A stretch of DNA of 64,000 nucleotides from contig JAUWAC010000001.1 in the NCBI GenBank assembly GCA_030602245.1, positions 211,361-275,360 of the forward strand, given 5' to 3'. Under the pieces are notes generated by a model. The model had not been told where the DNA came from, made no database searches, and saw nothing but the letters and a program-made list of their open reading frames with translations. Position numbers and translations under genes: made by a program. This DNA comes from Marinobacterium sp. (GTDB lineage: Bacteria > Pseudomonadota > Gammaproteobacteria > Pseudomonadales > Balneatricaceae). Below, one piece after another: positions 57,598-64,000 of the stretch. How positions within the stretch are numbered: position 1 is the stretch's first letter; each line of letters opens with the position of its first letter.

Positions 57598-58146
57598 ATG
57601 AAAATACCCAATATCCTGACCCTGCTGAGGATCGTTCTGATTCCGGTATTCATACTGGTCTATTACCTGCCGGGCAGCTGGGCGCCACTGGCGGCAGCCG
57701 GAATCTTCTCGATCGCGGCCATCACCGACTGGTTTGACGGCTATCTGGCACGTCGCCTGGAGCAGAGTTCACCGTTCGGCGCCTTTCTGGATCCGGTGGC
57801 CGACAAACTCATGGTCGCGGCGGCGCTGGTCGTGCTGGTCGAAACCTTTGCCGAACCCTGGATGACCGTACCGGCCGTCATCATCATCGGCCGCGAAATC
57901 GTCATCTCGGCGCTGCGCGAGTGGATGGCCGAACTGGGTAAACGCGCCAGCGTTGCGGTATCGATGATCGGCAAGATCAAAACCACCCTGCAAATGGCAT
58001 CGATCATCATTCTGCTGGCGTTTCCGCCACTGAGTGTGTTGTCCTGGATCGGGGTTGCAGCGCTGTATGGCGCCGCGTTGCTGACGCTGTGGTCAATGGC
58101 GATCTACCTAAAAGCGGCCTGGCCGTTTCTGAAGGAAGATATCTGA
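57598..58146 (+). CDS. pgsA: Phosphatidylglycerophosphate synthase
   Basis: The 182-residue inner-membrane enzyme has the CDP-alcohol phosphotransferase motif DGx2ARx8Gx3Dx3D, read as [10 protein letters not shown]...G...DPVADK, and about five helices. It joins CDP-diacylglycerol and glycerol-3-phosphate. The ATG at 57598 gives the family start [12 protein letters not shown]. uvrC-pgsA-tRNA order is as in Pseudomonas. AAGCAA / TTGCTT (58201-58218) forms a weak hairpin downstream. Confidence 0.95.
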   Translation: MKIPNILTLLRIVLIPVFILVYYLPGSWAPLAAAGIFSIAAITDWFDGYLARRLEQSSPFGAFLDPVADKLMVAAALVVLVETFAEPWMTVPAVIIIGREIVISALREWMAELGKRASVAVSMIGKIKTTLQMASIIILLAFPPLSVLSWIGVAALYGAALLTLWSMAIYLKAAWPFLKEDI

Positions 58147-58225
58147 AACCGGGCCATCACCCGCCGGTTACCGCTGTGTTGCGCTAAGTGATTAATCTTT
58201 AAGCAAAAATAATTGCTTTAACGTG

Positions 58226-58253
58226 TTGACAGGCCGAAACATAACTCTATAAT
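58226..58253 (+). promoter_or_regulatory. Consensus promoter of the tRNA Gly-Cys-Leu cluster
   Basis: TTGACA (58226-58231), a 16-base spacer and TATAAT (58248-58253) both match the sigma-70 consensus exactly. An A/T-rich stretch upstream may act as an UP element. Confidence 0.9.
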
Positions 58254-58276
58254 ACGCACCACTTGTTGAGGACGAC

Positions 58277-58352
<76 letters not shown>

Positions 58353-58368
58353 ACAAGATTTCAAGAAT

Positions 58369-58442
58369 GGCTGGATGGCAGAGTGGTCATGCAGCGGACT
58401 GCAACTCCGTGTACGCCGGTTCGATTCCGACTCCAGCCTCCA
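58369..58442 (+). tRNA. tRNA-Cys (GCA anticodon)
   Basis: The 74-nt cloverleaf has acceptor GGCTGGA/TCCAGCC, anticodon GCA in GACTGCAACTC, T loop GGTTCGATTCC and encoded CCA. It lies 16 bases after tRNA-Gly. Confidence 0.97.
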
Positions 58443-58480
58443 TTCTTTTCAGCACTTCCCGCTGATAGATGATCCACCAA

Positions 58481-58566
58481 GCCCCGGTGGTGAAATTGGT
58501 AGACACAAGGGATTTAAAATCCCTCGGCCGTCGGCTGTACCGGTTCGACTCCGGTCCGGGGCACCA
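58481..58566 (+). tRNA. tRNA-Leu (UAA anticodon)
   Basis: The 86-nt class II tRNA has acceptor GCCCCGG/CCGGGGC, anticodon TAA in GATTTAAAATC, variable arm TCGGCCGTCGGCTGT, T loop GGTTCGACTCC and encoded CCA. Confidence 0.97.
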
Positions 58567-58909
58567 AACATGTCCCGTTTTCATTTTTCCATCTACTCCT
58601 GAAGCCTACCGTTAGCGACGGCCCTTCGCCTCACCGCGAAAAAGGCAGGATTGCTGATGCCTGCATCTTCGATGCGTCTGCGCTCACGCTTGCGCATATT
58701 GGCAGCACCACTACCCACCCCAAACGAAACCGCAGGGGGCGGACGCCGTTGCCTGCGTAACGACGGCAGGGGGCTGCTGGACCGGCGGCGCCAGAATATA
58801 GCCATCGACCCACCCATCCCTGCAGCGCTGTGATGGAGAACAGGATGGATGGGATCAGCTGTTACCTCGATGCGTGCCCTCTACTGGGCGCGATCATTGC
58901 CCGCATGAC
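58567..58909. other. Intergenic region without a supported gene
   Basis: These 343 bases lie between the tRNA cluster and rimO. Short Arg-rich open frames on both strands (for example 58593-58817 minus) have no ribosome site or recognised similarity. I see no clear hairpin with a U-tract for the tRNA operon end. Confidence 0.5.
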
Positions 58910-60223
58910 TCAGACGGGGTGCGCCCACATGTCGTATTCGTCAGCTTCCTCGACCTCGACCAGCAGACGTTCGCCGGGCTTAAGATGGGTTTGATGATCG
59001 AGGAACACCTGGCCATCGATCTCCGGTGCATCCGCTTGTGATCGACAGACCGCGCCTTCCTCGACGACTTCGTCAACGATCACCTCAATCGTCTTGCCGA
59101 CCTTGGCCTGCAACCGGGCCGCACTGATCCGCTGCTGAACCTCCATGAACCGCTCCCAGCGTTCCTGCTTGACCGCCTCATCGACCGGATTCGGCAGCGC
59201 ATTGGCTGCCGCTCCCTCGACCGGTGAGTACTTGAAGCACCCCACACGATCCAGTTGTGCTTCCTCGAGGAAATCGAGCAGGGTCTGGAAATCCGCTTCC
59301 GTCTCGCCGGGGAAGCCGACGATGAAGGTTGAGCGCAGCGTCAGATCGGGCACTTGCCGACGCCAGTTTTCAATGCGGTGCAGTACTTTCTCCGCGTGCG
59401 CAGGGCGACGCATATTCTTCAGCACGGTCGGCGATGCGTGCTGGAACGGAATATCCAGGTAGGGAAGAATCCGGTTATCCGCCATCAGCGGAATAATGTC
59501 GTCCACATGCGGGTAGGGGTATACATAATGCAGACGCACCCAGATACCCAGCTTGCCCAGCTCTTCGCACAGCTCCTTGAGGCGCGTCTTGACCGGCTTG
59601 CCATCCCAGAAGTCCAGCTTGTATTTCGTGTCGACGCCATAGGCGCTGGTGTCCTGCGAAATGACCAGCAGTTCCTGCACTCCGTTCTCGGCCAGCCGGC
59701 GCGCCTCGCTGAGCACATCACCCACCGGGCGACTGACCAGATCGCCGCGGAATGACGGAATGATGCAGAACGTACAACGGTGGTTACAGCCCTCCGATAT
59801 CTTCAGATAGGCATAGTGGCGCGGCGTCAGTTTGACACCGGTATCGGGCACCAAGCTGGTGAACGGATCATGAGCAGGGGGCGGCGCAACCTTGTGCACC
59901 TGTTCCATGACCTGATCGTATTGATGCGGCCCGCTGACCGCCAGCACCTTGGGATGGACTTCACGAATCAGGTCCTCTTTCGCGCCCAGGCAGCCGGTCA
60001 CAATCACCTTGCCGTTTTCCTGCAAGGCTTCGCCGATGCTGTCCAGCGACTCCTGTACCGCGCTGTCGATAAAACCGCAGGTGTTCACCAGCACCAGGTC
60101 CGCACCCTCGTAAGAGGGACTGATTTCATAACCTTCCGTGCGCAGCTGTGTGAGAATCCGTTCGGAGTCGACGGTATTTTTCGGGCAACCGAGGCTGACA
60201 AACCCCACCTTGGGCGCTTTCAT
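58910..60223 (-). CDS. rimO: Ribosomal protein S12 methylthiotransferase RimO
   Basis: The 437-residue radical SAM enzyme adds a methylthio group to Asp of S12. It has the N-terminal UPF0004 domain ([14 protein letters not shown] and NTCGFIDSA with cluster cysteines), the radical SAM motif [15 protein letters not shown], and a C-terminal TRAM domain. Length and motifs match RimO and not MiaB. It is divergent from the KfrA-like gene. Confidence 0.97.
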   Translation of the reverse strand: MKAPKVGFVSLGCPKNTVDSERILTQLRTEGYEISPSYEGADLVLVNTCGFIDSAVQESLDSIGEALQENGKVIVTGCLGAKEDLIREVHPKVLAVSGPHQYDQVMEQVHKVAPPPAHDPFTSLVPDTGVKLTPRHYAYLKISEGCNHRCTFCIIPSFRGDLVSRPVGDVLSEARRLAENGVQELLVISQDTSAYGVDTKYKLDFWDGKPVKTRLKELCEELGKLGIWVRLHYVYPYPHVDDIIPLMADNRILPYLDIPFQHASPTVLKNMRRPAHAEKVLHRIENWRRQVPDLTLRSTFIVGFPGETEADFQTLLDFLEEAQLDRVGCFKYSPVEGAAANALPNPVDEAVKQERWERFMEVQQRISAARLQAKVGKTIEVIVDEVVEEGAVCRSQADAPEIDGQVFLDHQTHLKPGERLLVEVEEADEYDMWAHPV

Positions 60224-60335
60224 GGCTCACCTGTGAATTCAGTTGAATGACGACGCGCGGATTCTAACGAAACTTCGCCGGCGCGGCGATACAAGCACTG
60301 ATTGCCGAGATGAAACCTGCTAACATCGAAGCATG

Positions 60336-60357
60336 ATACATATCAATCAGTATGTAT
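60336..60357. promoter_or_regulatory. Inverted repeat operator-like site before the KfrA-like gene
   Basis: ATACATA (60336-60342) and TATGTAT (60351-60357) form a perfect 7-bp inverted repeat with an 8-base spacer. The site ends 10 bases before the start codon at 60368, so a protein bound there would block transcription or translation. KfrA proteins repress their own genes in this manner. Confidence 0.5.
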
Positions 60358-60367
60358 GGTGTACCAA

Positions 60368-61036
60368 ATGATACAAAAACAGGGGACGCGGGAGCGCGTA
60401 TTTGCTGCCGCAGACAAATTACTCGAGGAGGGCATCCGCCCGACACAACAGGCGGTGCGCGATCAGATCGGCAGCGGAAGCCTGACAACGATCAATCGAG
60501 CCCTTAACGATTGGTGGCAGACTCTTGGCGAGCGGATCAGTCGCCAGCAACAGCATCCCGAGCTGCCGGAGCCGGTGCTGAACATCGCCAGCCAACTCTG
60601 GGATCGGGCACTGGCCTATGCCGAAAACCGCTTCGAAGAGCAGCGCCAGCAGCTGATCGCCCAGCAGCAGGAGCTGCGCAACCGCATACAGCAGAGCGAG
60701 CAGGGCGGCAACCAGGCGCTAAAGGAACTCCAGGAGCAGAATGGCCGCCTCCTCGAGCGCTGCGAAACGCTGGCCAATGACAAGCACCTGCTCGAGCAGA
60801 AGCTTCTCAAGGCGGACGAGCAGCAGTATCGACTAAGCACTCGCATTGAAGAGCTCGAGCGCAAACTGCGCGAACAGGAGCGACTGGGCGCCAGTGGCGA
60901 GTCCAGCGAAGCCCTGATCGAAGCCAAGGTTCGACTGCGCATTCAGGACGAGGAACTCGAGCGCCTGCGAAGCCGCAATGATGAACTCAATCGTGAGAAT
61001 GCCATGCTTCGACAAAAGCTTAACAAAATGCCTTAA
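60368..61036 (+). CDS. KfrA N-terminal domain DNA-binding protein with coiled coil
   Basis: The 222-residue protein has an N-terminal helix-turn-helix of the KfrA type (RVFAAADKLLEEGIRPTQQAV; IGSGSLTTINRALNDWW) and a long alpha-helical coiled coil (about residues 80-222) rich in Gln, Glu, Leu and Arg. Plasmid KfrA proteins bind their own promoter and form filaments that aid partitioning; chromosomal relatives are often accessory. Start 60368 matches the family; ATG 60356 is an alternative inside the palindrome. No Shine-Dalgarno is clear. Confidence 0.82.
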   Translation: MIQKQGTRERVFAAADKLLEEGIRPTQQAVRDQIGSGSLTTINRALNDWWQTLGERISRQQQHPELPEPVLNIASQLWDRALAYAENRFEEQRQQLIAQQQELRNRIQQSEQGGNQALKELQEQNGRLLERCETLANDKHLLEQKLLKADEQQYRLSTRIEELERKLREQERLGASGESSEALIEAKVRLRIQDEELERLRSRNDELNRENAMLRQKLNKMP

Positions 61037-61062
61037 AAAACAAACTTATCGAGTTGATTAAT

Positions 61063-61509
61063 ATGGAATATCATATCGATATCAACGCGGAACAAGACGC
61101 AATAGCCGAGACCGTACACGGCGCCAAAAGCGGCGACACGATCTGCTGTCAGCGGGATTCTCAGTTCGAGATCTGCAAGCGCGCACTGCTGGAAGCCCGA
61201 CTGGCCGGCGTCACGATCTGCCTGCTGGATCAGGATGGCTACGTCATCCGCCAGACATCCAGCAAGAAGCGCACACAGATCAGCGGCCCACGCTTCAGCG
61301 ATCGCCAGCTTGCCGTCATCAAGGCACTGGAGAAGGTGCTGGCACACTGCAAGAAGGAGGGGATTACCCTGATCGGCTACAGCGACGAGCTGGTCGCCCT
61401 TCCGGCAACCCTGGTCGGCACCGACCTCGCCTCAGTACACGCCCGAGAGGTATATGCCTCCGGCGCGTACCGCGGTGCAGACGGTATTGATTCGCTGCTC
61501 GAGCAGTGA
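61063..61509 (+). CDS. Hypothetical protein
   Basis: The 148-residue predicted cytoplasmic protein has three cysteines in the first half (DTICCQRDSQFEICKRALLE) and a helical middle (SDRQLAVIKALEKVLAHCKKEG). No motif was recognised. It lies 26 bases after the KfrA-like gene, in the same direction, and has a poor ribosome site (ATG 61063; a TTG at 61054 is possible). The two could be one operon. Confidence 0.65.
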   Translation: MEYHIDINAEQDAIAETVHGAKSGDTICCQRDSQFEICKRALLEARLAGVTICLLDQDGYVIRQTSSKKRTQISGPRFSDRQLAVIKALEKVLAHCKKEGITLIGYSDELVALPATLVGTDLASVHAREVYASGAYRGADGIDSLLEQ

Positions 61510-61571
61510 CTAGAATCCCTGACGAGGCGTCTGTCTCCGCTGACCAAACAGTATAAAAAGAGAGAGAACGC

Positions 61572-62243
61572 ATGACTCAACCGATCCGCGTCCTGTTGGT
61601 TGACGACCATTCCATCGTCCGCTTTGGCTACCAGCAGCTACTGGTCAACAACAGTGAAATAGAGGTCATTGCCGAGGCCGAAAACTGCGCCGATGCCCTG
61701 AGCTGCTATCGCAAGCTGGAACCGGATGTCGTCATTCTTGATCTGTCGATGCCTCTGGACAGCGCATCGGAGGAAGTCCAATCCACCGCAGGCGGACTGG
61801 AAGCCATTCGTCGCATCCGCAGTTACGACAACAACGCACGCATCCTGGTCGTTTCGGGACTTGATACCAACCCATATCCGCAGCGCGCCGTGCAGGCAGG
61901 CGCACTGGGCTATGTCACCAAACGCAATGCGTCCGCAGAGCTGCAGCCGGCGGTTATTCAGGTTGCAAAAGGGGAGAAGTACTTCTCAAAAACAATTGCT
62001 CAACTTGTTGATTGTGAAGAGGAAGATTACGCTGATAACCAGCTTTCTCAGCTCACCAGCCGCGAACTCGAGATCTTCTCGATGATCGCTGAAGGGCATA
62101 CGGTCAACACCATCGCCGAGATCATGCATCTCAGCCCCAAAACAATTCACGCCCATCGCGCCAATCTGATGCGCAAGCTCTCTATCAACTCAAACGCCGA
62201 CATCATCCATATCGCCATGCGGTCCGGCATTCTGCAAACCTGA
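61572..62243 (+). CDS. NarL/FixJ-type response regulator
   Basis: The 223-residue protein has an N-terminal receiver domain (VLLVDDHSIVRFG; phospho-acceptor Asp57 in VVILDLSMP; Lys in YVTKRNAS). It ends in a LuxR-type helix-turn-helix (LTSRELEIFSMIAEGHTVNTI; LSPKTIHAHRANLMRKLSI). No kinase gene is adjacent, so it is an orphan. Its output family (GerE) is the same as that of ExaE/ErcR regulators, but nothing here connects it to the alcohol genes. GAGAGAG precedes the ATG. Confidence 0.88.
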   Translation: MTQPIRVLLVDDHSIVRFGYQQLLVNNSEIEVIAEAENCADALSCYRKLEPDVVILDLSMPLDSASEEVQSTAGGLEAIRRIRSYDNNARILVVSGLDTNPYPQRAVQAGALGYVTKRNASAELQPAVIQVAKGEKYFSKTIAQLVDCEEEDYADNQLSQLTSRELEIFSMIAEGHTVNTIAEIMHLSPKTIHAHRANLMRKLSINSNADIIHIAMRSGILQT

Positions 62244-62308
62244 TCGAACGGACCGTGCGAAGCCGCGCGCTATACTGATCAAAACGCCGCGCGTTCAGGA
62301 GAAACCAG

Positions 62309-62587
62309 ATGTCTGAGCAGCCCGCAGCGCCGCAGGATGAGCAACTGAATGACGCTCTGACACTGTGGCAACTGATTGGAATCGGCGATCGAATCCAGCT
62401 CGAAGCACGCCTCATCATTGCAGATCGCGCTCAGCTCGAGGCCGATCGATACTACGAGGTCGTCGGCAAGTCCGACGACCATCACAGCTTCTACGTCGAA
62501 TCGGATCTGACAGGCGAGGTGGTCGAAGTATTTCCAGGCTTCGTCGCTGACTACCAGAGCGCCTGCACACCGCCGCATCACGCCTGA
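62309..62587 (+). CDS. Hypothetical small acidic protein
   Basis: The 92-residue protein is acidic, with no signal sequence (SEQPAAPQDEQLNDALTLWQ at the start; YYEVVGKSDDHHSFYVESD in the middle). No family recognised. CAGGAG lies six to nine bases before the ATG. It is the last gene before the transposon end. The 238 bases after it (62588-62825) contain no gene I can support. Confidence 0.6.
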   Translation: MSEQPAAPQDEQLNDALTLWQLIGIGDRIQLEARLIIADRAQLEADRYYEVVGKSDDHHSFYVESDLTGEVVEVFPGFVADYQSACTPPHHA

Positions 62588-62825
62588 ACAGATACCTGAC
62601 CTGAGATCAGCCGCCAGACACCCCGATTTCGGCACCGGATCGAAACCGTCCACACCGAGCGCATACGGCGAACGCAGGCAACACTGACCAGCTTGAGATC
62701 AGCGCGAAACCGAGCCAGCTATCCGGACCCGTTACAGAACCTCGATCCGCACGCAACACCATCTGATGACCAGATCACATCCAGAACCGCGCCAAAGAAA
62801 GGCCGCTAGACCGATTGATAAAACC

Positions 62826-62863
62826 GGGGTTTGGGGAGCAATGGAACAGAAAGTGCACTTAAG
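62826..62863. mobile_element. Tn3-family transposon terminal inverted repeat (38 bp)
   Basis: The sequence begins GGGGTTTGGGGAG and ends GTGCACTTAAG, exactly 38 bases with the GGGG...TAAG ends that define Tn3-family repeats. It sits directly before a degenerate ORF and a serine resolvase gene. The opposite end lies outside the window, so the repeat cannot be paired here. AAACC (62821-62825) would be the 5-bp target duplication. Confidence 0.65.
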
Positions 62864-62865
62864 CC

Positions 62866-63140
62866 CTACCACCTGCGCTCGGTGCCTACTTCCCAGGCAT
62901 CGGCCTCGATGAAACAGTTGCGCATGTAGGCTTCCTGGCTAATCTCGGTGAGCAGGTCGTACACGGTCTTGTCCAGCTCGGTGTCGCTCCGATAAGGAAT
63001 GGTCAGCTCGTAGTGGCCCGCTTCCGGTCGCGCACGAACTTGCTGCTGTTCACCACCGTGAGGCGCAGGGTGGCGGTGGCCACCCGCTCGGCAGCGTCCA
63101 CTGTGTTGAGCTTCGCTTTGTCCTTTCGGTCGGCTGTCAT
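62866..63140 (-). pseudogene. Frameshifted small transposon-associated ORF
   Basis: From ATG 63140 the minus strand reads MTADRKDKAKLNTVDAAERV, then NSSKFVRDRKRATTS and a stop near 63002. The next frame continues HYELTIPYRSDTELDKTVYD to AWEVGTERRW and TAG at 62866. The two halves fit one protein of about 91 residues broken by a small indel near 63010-63020. I do not know its function. It lies immediately inside the transposon terminal repeat. A sequencing error remains possible. Confidence 0.6.
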
Positions 63141-63287
63141 TGGGGACTACCCTGTCCGATAGAGGATCATTAAACGGACGCTCTGCCGCCTGTTCTTTGG
63201 AGCGCGCCAATGCGGCATATGCCGTGTCTCATTTAGATGGTACTATATTTTTTTCAGTGAAGGGGCCTCTTGCGTTACAAATCACCC
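63141..63287. other. Divergent region, candidate resolution (res) site
   Basis: This 147-base region between the resolvase gene and the divergent ORF is where Tn3-family res sites lie. It contains the perfect palindrome CGGCATATGCCG (63213-63224), the repeat pair GTCCG/CGGAC (63155-63159, 63174-63178), and an AT-rich stretch (TACTATATTTTTTTCAG). The subsite structure was not resolved by eye. Confidence 0.3.
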
Positions 63288-63890
63288 ATGACACATACAC
63301 TAATTGGTTACGCCCGCTGCTCAACCGACAAACAAGACCTCGCTGCACAGCAGGAAGCCCTATTGAAACTCGGCGTCGCGCCAGATCGCATCTACACTGA
63401 TCGAGGCTTCACCGGCACGAACCGGGCAAGGCCCGGCCTCGACCAGGCGCTGGCGGCCGTGCGCAGTGGCGATACCTTCGTAGTTCCGAAGCTTGACCGG
63501 CTGGCGCGCTCTGTTCCTGATGCACGCGCAATCGGCGACAGCCTGGCCGAGCGCGGCGTGAGGCTACAAATCGGCGCCAGCGTTCATGATCCGAACGACC
63601 CGATGGGCAAGCTGTTCTTCAACATCCTCGCCACCTTTGCCGAGTTCGAGGCGGACCTCATCAAGCTCCGTACGCGCGAGGGGATGGCGATCGCCCGCGC
63701 CAAAGGGAAACTGCGCGGAAAGAAGCCGAAGCTGTCGGATCGCCAGCAAAAGGAATTGCGCCGCATGTACGACACTGGAAACTACTCGATCAGCGACCTG
63801 GCTGAGCTGTTTTCGATCTCACGACCGACGGTCTACCGGACGCTTGACCGTCAAGCTCGCGTCACCTTTTACACGGTGTCGCGAGCTTGA
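63288..63890 (+). CDS. tnpR: Serine recombinase / Tn3-type resolvase
   Basis: The 200-residue resolvase has the nucleophile Ser12 in GYARCSTDKQDL, the conserved DRLARSVPDA and FFNILATFAEFEADLI segments, and a C-terminal helix-turn-helix (SISDLAELFSISRPTVYRTL). It resolves transposition cointegrates. ATG 63288 is chosen by family start; the frame begins at 63270. The last 11 residues and the stop are encoded inside a large hairpin, so the original C-terminus may have been altered by an insertion. Confidence 0.9.
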   Translation: MTHTLIGYARCSTDKQDLAAQQEALLKLGVAPDRIYTDRGFTGTNRARPGLDQALAAVRSGDTFVVPKLDRLARSVPDARAIGDSLAERGVRLQIGASVHDPNDPMGKLFFNILATFAEFEADLIKLRTREGMAIARAKGKLRGKKPKLSDRQQKELRRMYDTGNYSISDLAELFSISRPTVYRTLDRQARVTFYTVSRA

Positions 63891-63901
63891 CGGTCAAGCG
63901 T
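63840..63901. repeat. Perfect 22-bp inverted repeat at the 3' end of the resolvase gene
   Basis: Arms 63840-63861 and 63880-63901 are perfect reverse complements (left arm ACGCTTGACCGTCAAGC...), separated by 18 bases in which CACC/GGTG can also pair. Each arm holds the smaller near-palindrome CTTGACCGTCAAG. No U-tract follows, so it is not a usual terminator. Confidence 0.85.
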
Positions 63902-64000
63902 TGCATATTCCGGCCCATCGTGACCGCCCATTCCGTTTGAACGTGACCGCCTGTTCCGGTTGATCGTGACCGCTCATTCCGTTTTATCGTGACCGATTTC
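63896..64000 (+). mobile_element. 23-bp direct repeats, probable end of an IS21-family element (continues beyond window)
   Basis: The motif CGTGACCG starts at 63919, 63942, 63965 and 63988, an exact 23-base period. The full unit reads CGTGACCGCnnnTTCCGnTTGA. A degenerate fifth unit (TTCCGG at 63908-63913) precedes these. Multiple terminal repeats with GTGACCG...TTCCG cores are typical of IS21-family ends, where IstA binds. The transposase gene would lie beyond the window. Confidence 0.6.

Noticed and set aside
63896..64000. Replication iterons
   Set aside because: The repeats fit IS21 termini better and there is no rep gene in view, though the downstream DNA was not seen.

Overview
The window is chromosomal DNA of a GC-rich gammaproteobacterium. 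Supporting this are core-gene neighbourhoods typical of Pseudomonas, Oceanospirillales and related groups: HAD-sppA-maf-yceD-rpmF-plsX-fabD-fabG-acpP-fabF-pabC-mltG-tmk-holB-pilZ-tatD; tusDCBE-yccA-tRNA-Ser; and uvrC-pgsA-tRNA(Gly,Cys,Leu). No species can be named from sequence reading alone.

The left half (about 3.1-29.5 kb) is mainly a PQQ-dependent alcohol oxidation island. A leftward operon (6881 to 3165) encodes a four-part ABC system that matches PedA1-A2-B-C of Pseudomonas putida (LutABEF-like), a system tied to lanthanide uptake. Divergently, a rightward operon encodes a small periplasmic beta protein, cytochrome c550 PedF, a quinoprotein-associated binding protein, a complete NitT/TauT-type ABC transporter and a quinoprotein alcohol dehydrogenase. 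That dehydrogenase carries the extra Asp (Asp-Tyr-Asp) which marks lanthanide-dependent enzymes. Some 5 kb further on come exaC (aldehyde dehydrogenase), pqqABCDE, the S9 peptidase pqqH, and ercA-ercS, in the order known from P. aeruginosa. Together these genes take in the metal, make PQQ, oxidise alcohol in the periplasm, pass electrons to cytochrome c, oxidise the aldehyde in the cytoplasm, and sense the process. exaC and pqqA share a bipartite promoter motif with identical spacing.

Between and around these lie ybaK, dsbB, a DHA2 exporter, a lytic transglycosylase, a rhodanese, a diguanylate cyclase, phhB and luxS. Gene debris between pqqH and ercA includes a broken c-di-GMP phosphodiesterase and a probable macro-domain remnant. 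An NDH-2-like dehydrogenase and an orphan Fe-S oxidoreductase half follow at 29.5-32.9 kb.

From 33 to 60 kb the window is ordinary core genome: fatty acid and envelope synthesis, malate dehydrogenase, cheW, the Tus sulfur relay, yccA, truC, mtnN, uvrC, pgsA, four tRNA genes and rimO. One exception is a 46-codon membrane peptide gene with its own promoter and terminator (53.2-53.5 kb).

The right end (60.3-64 kb) is accessory. It holds a KfrA-like coiled-coil DNA-binding protein with a palindromic operator, unknown genes, a NarL-type response regulator, then the end of a Tn3-family transposon (38-bp GGGG...TAAG terminal repeat, frameshifted small ORF, serine resolvase). The last 105 bases are 23-bp direct repeats that look like an IS21-family end.
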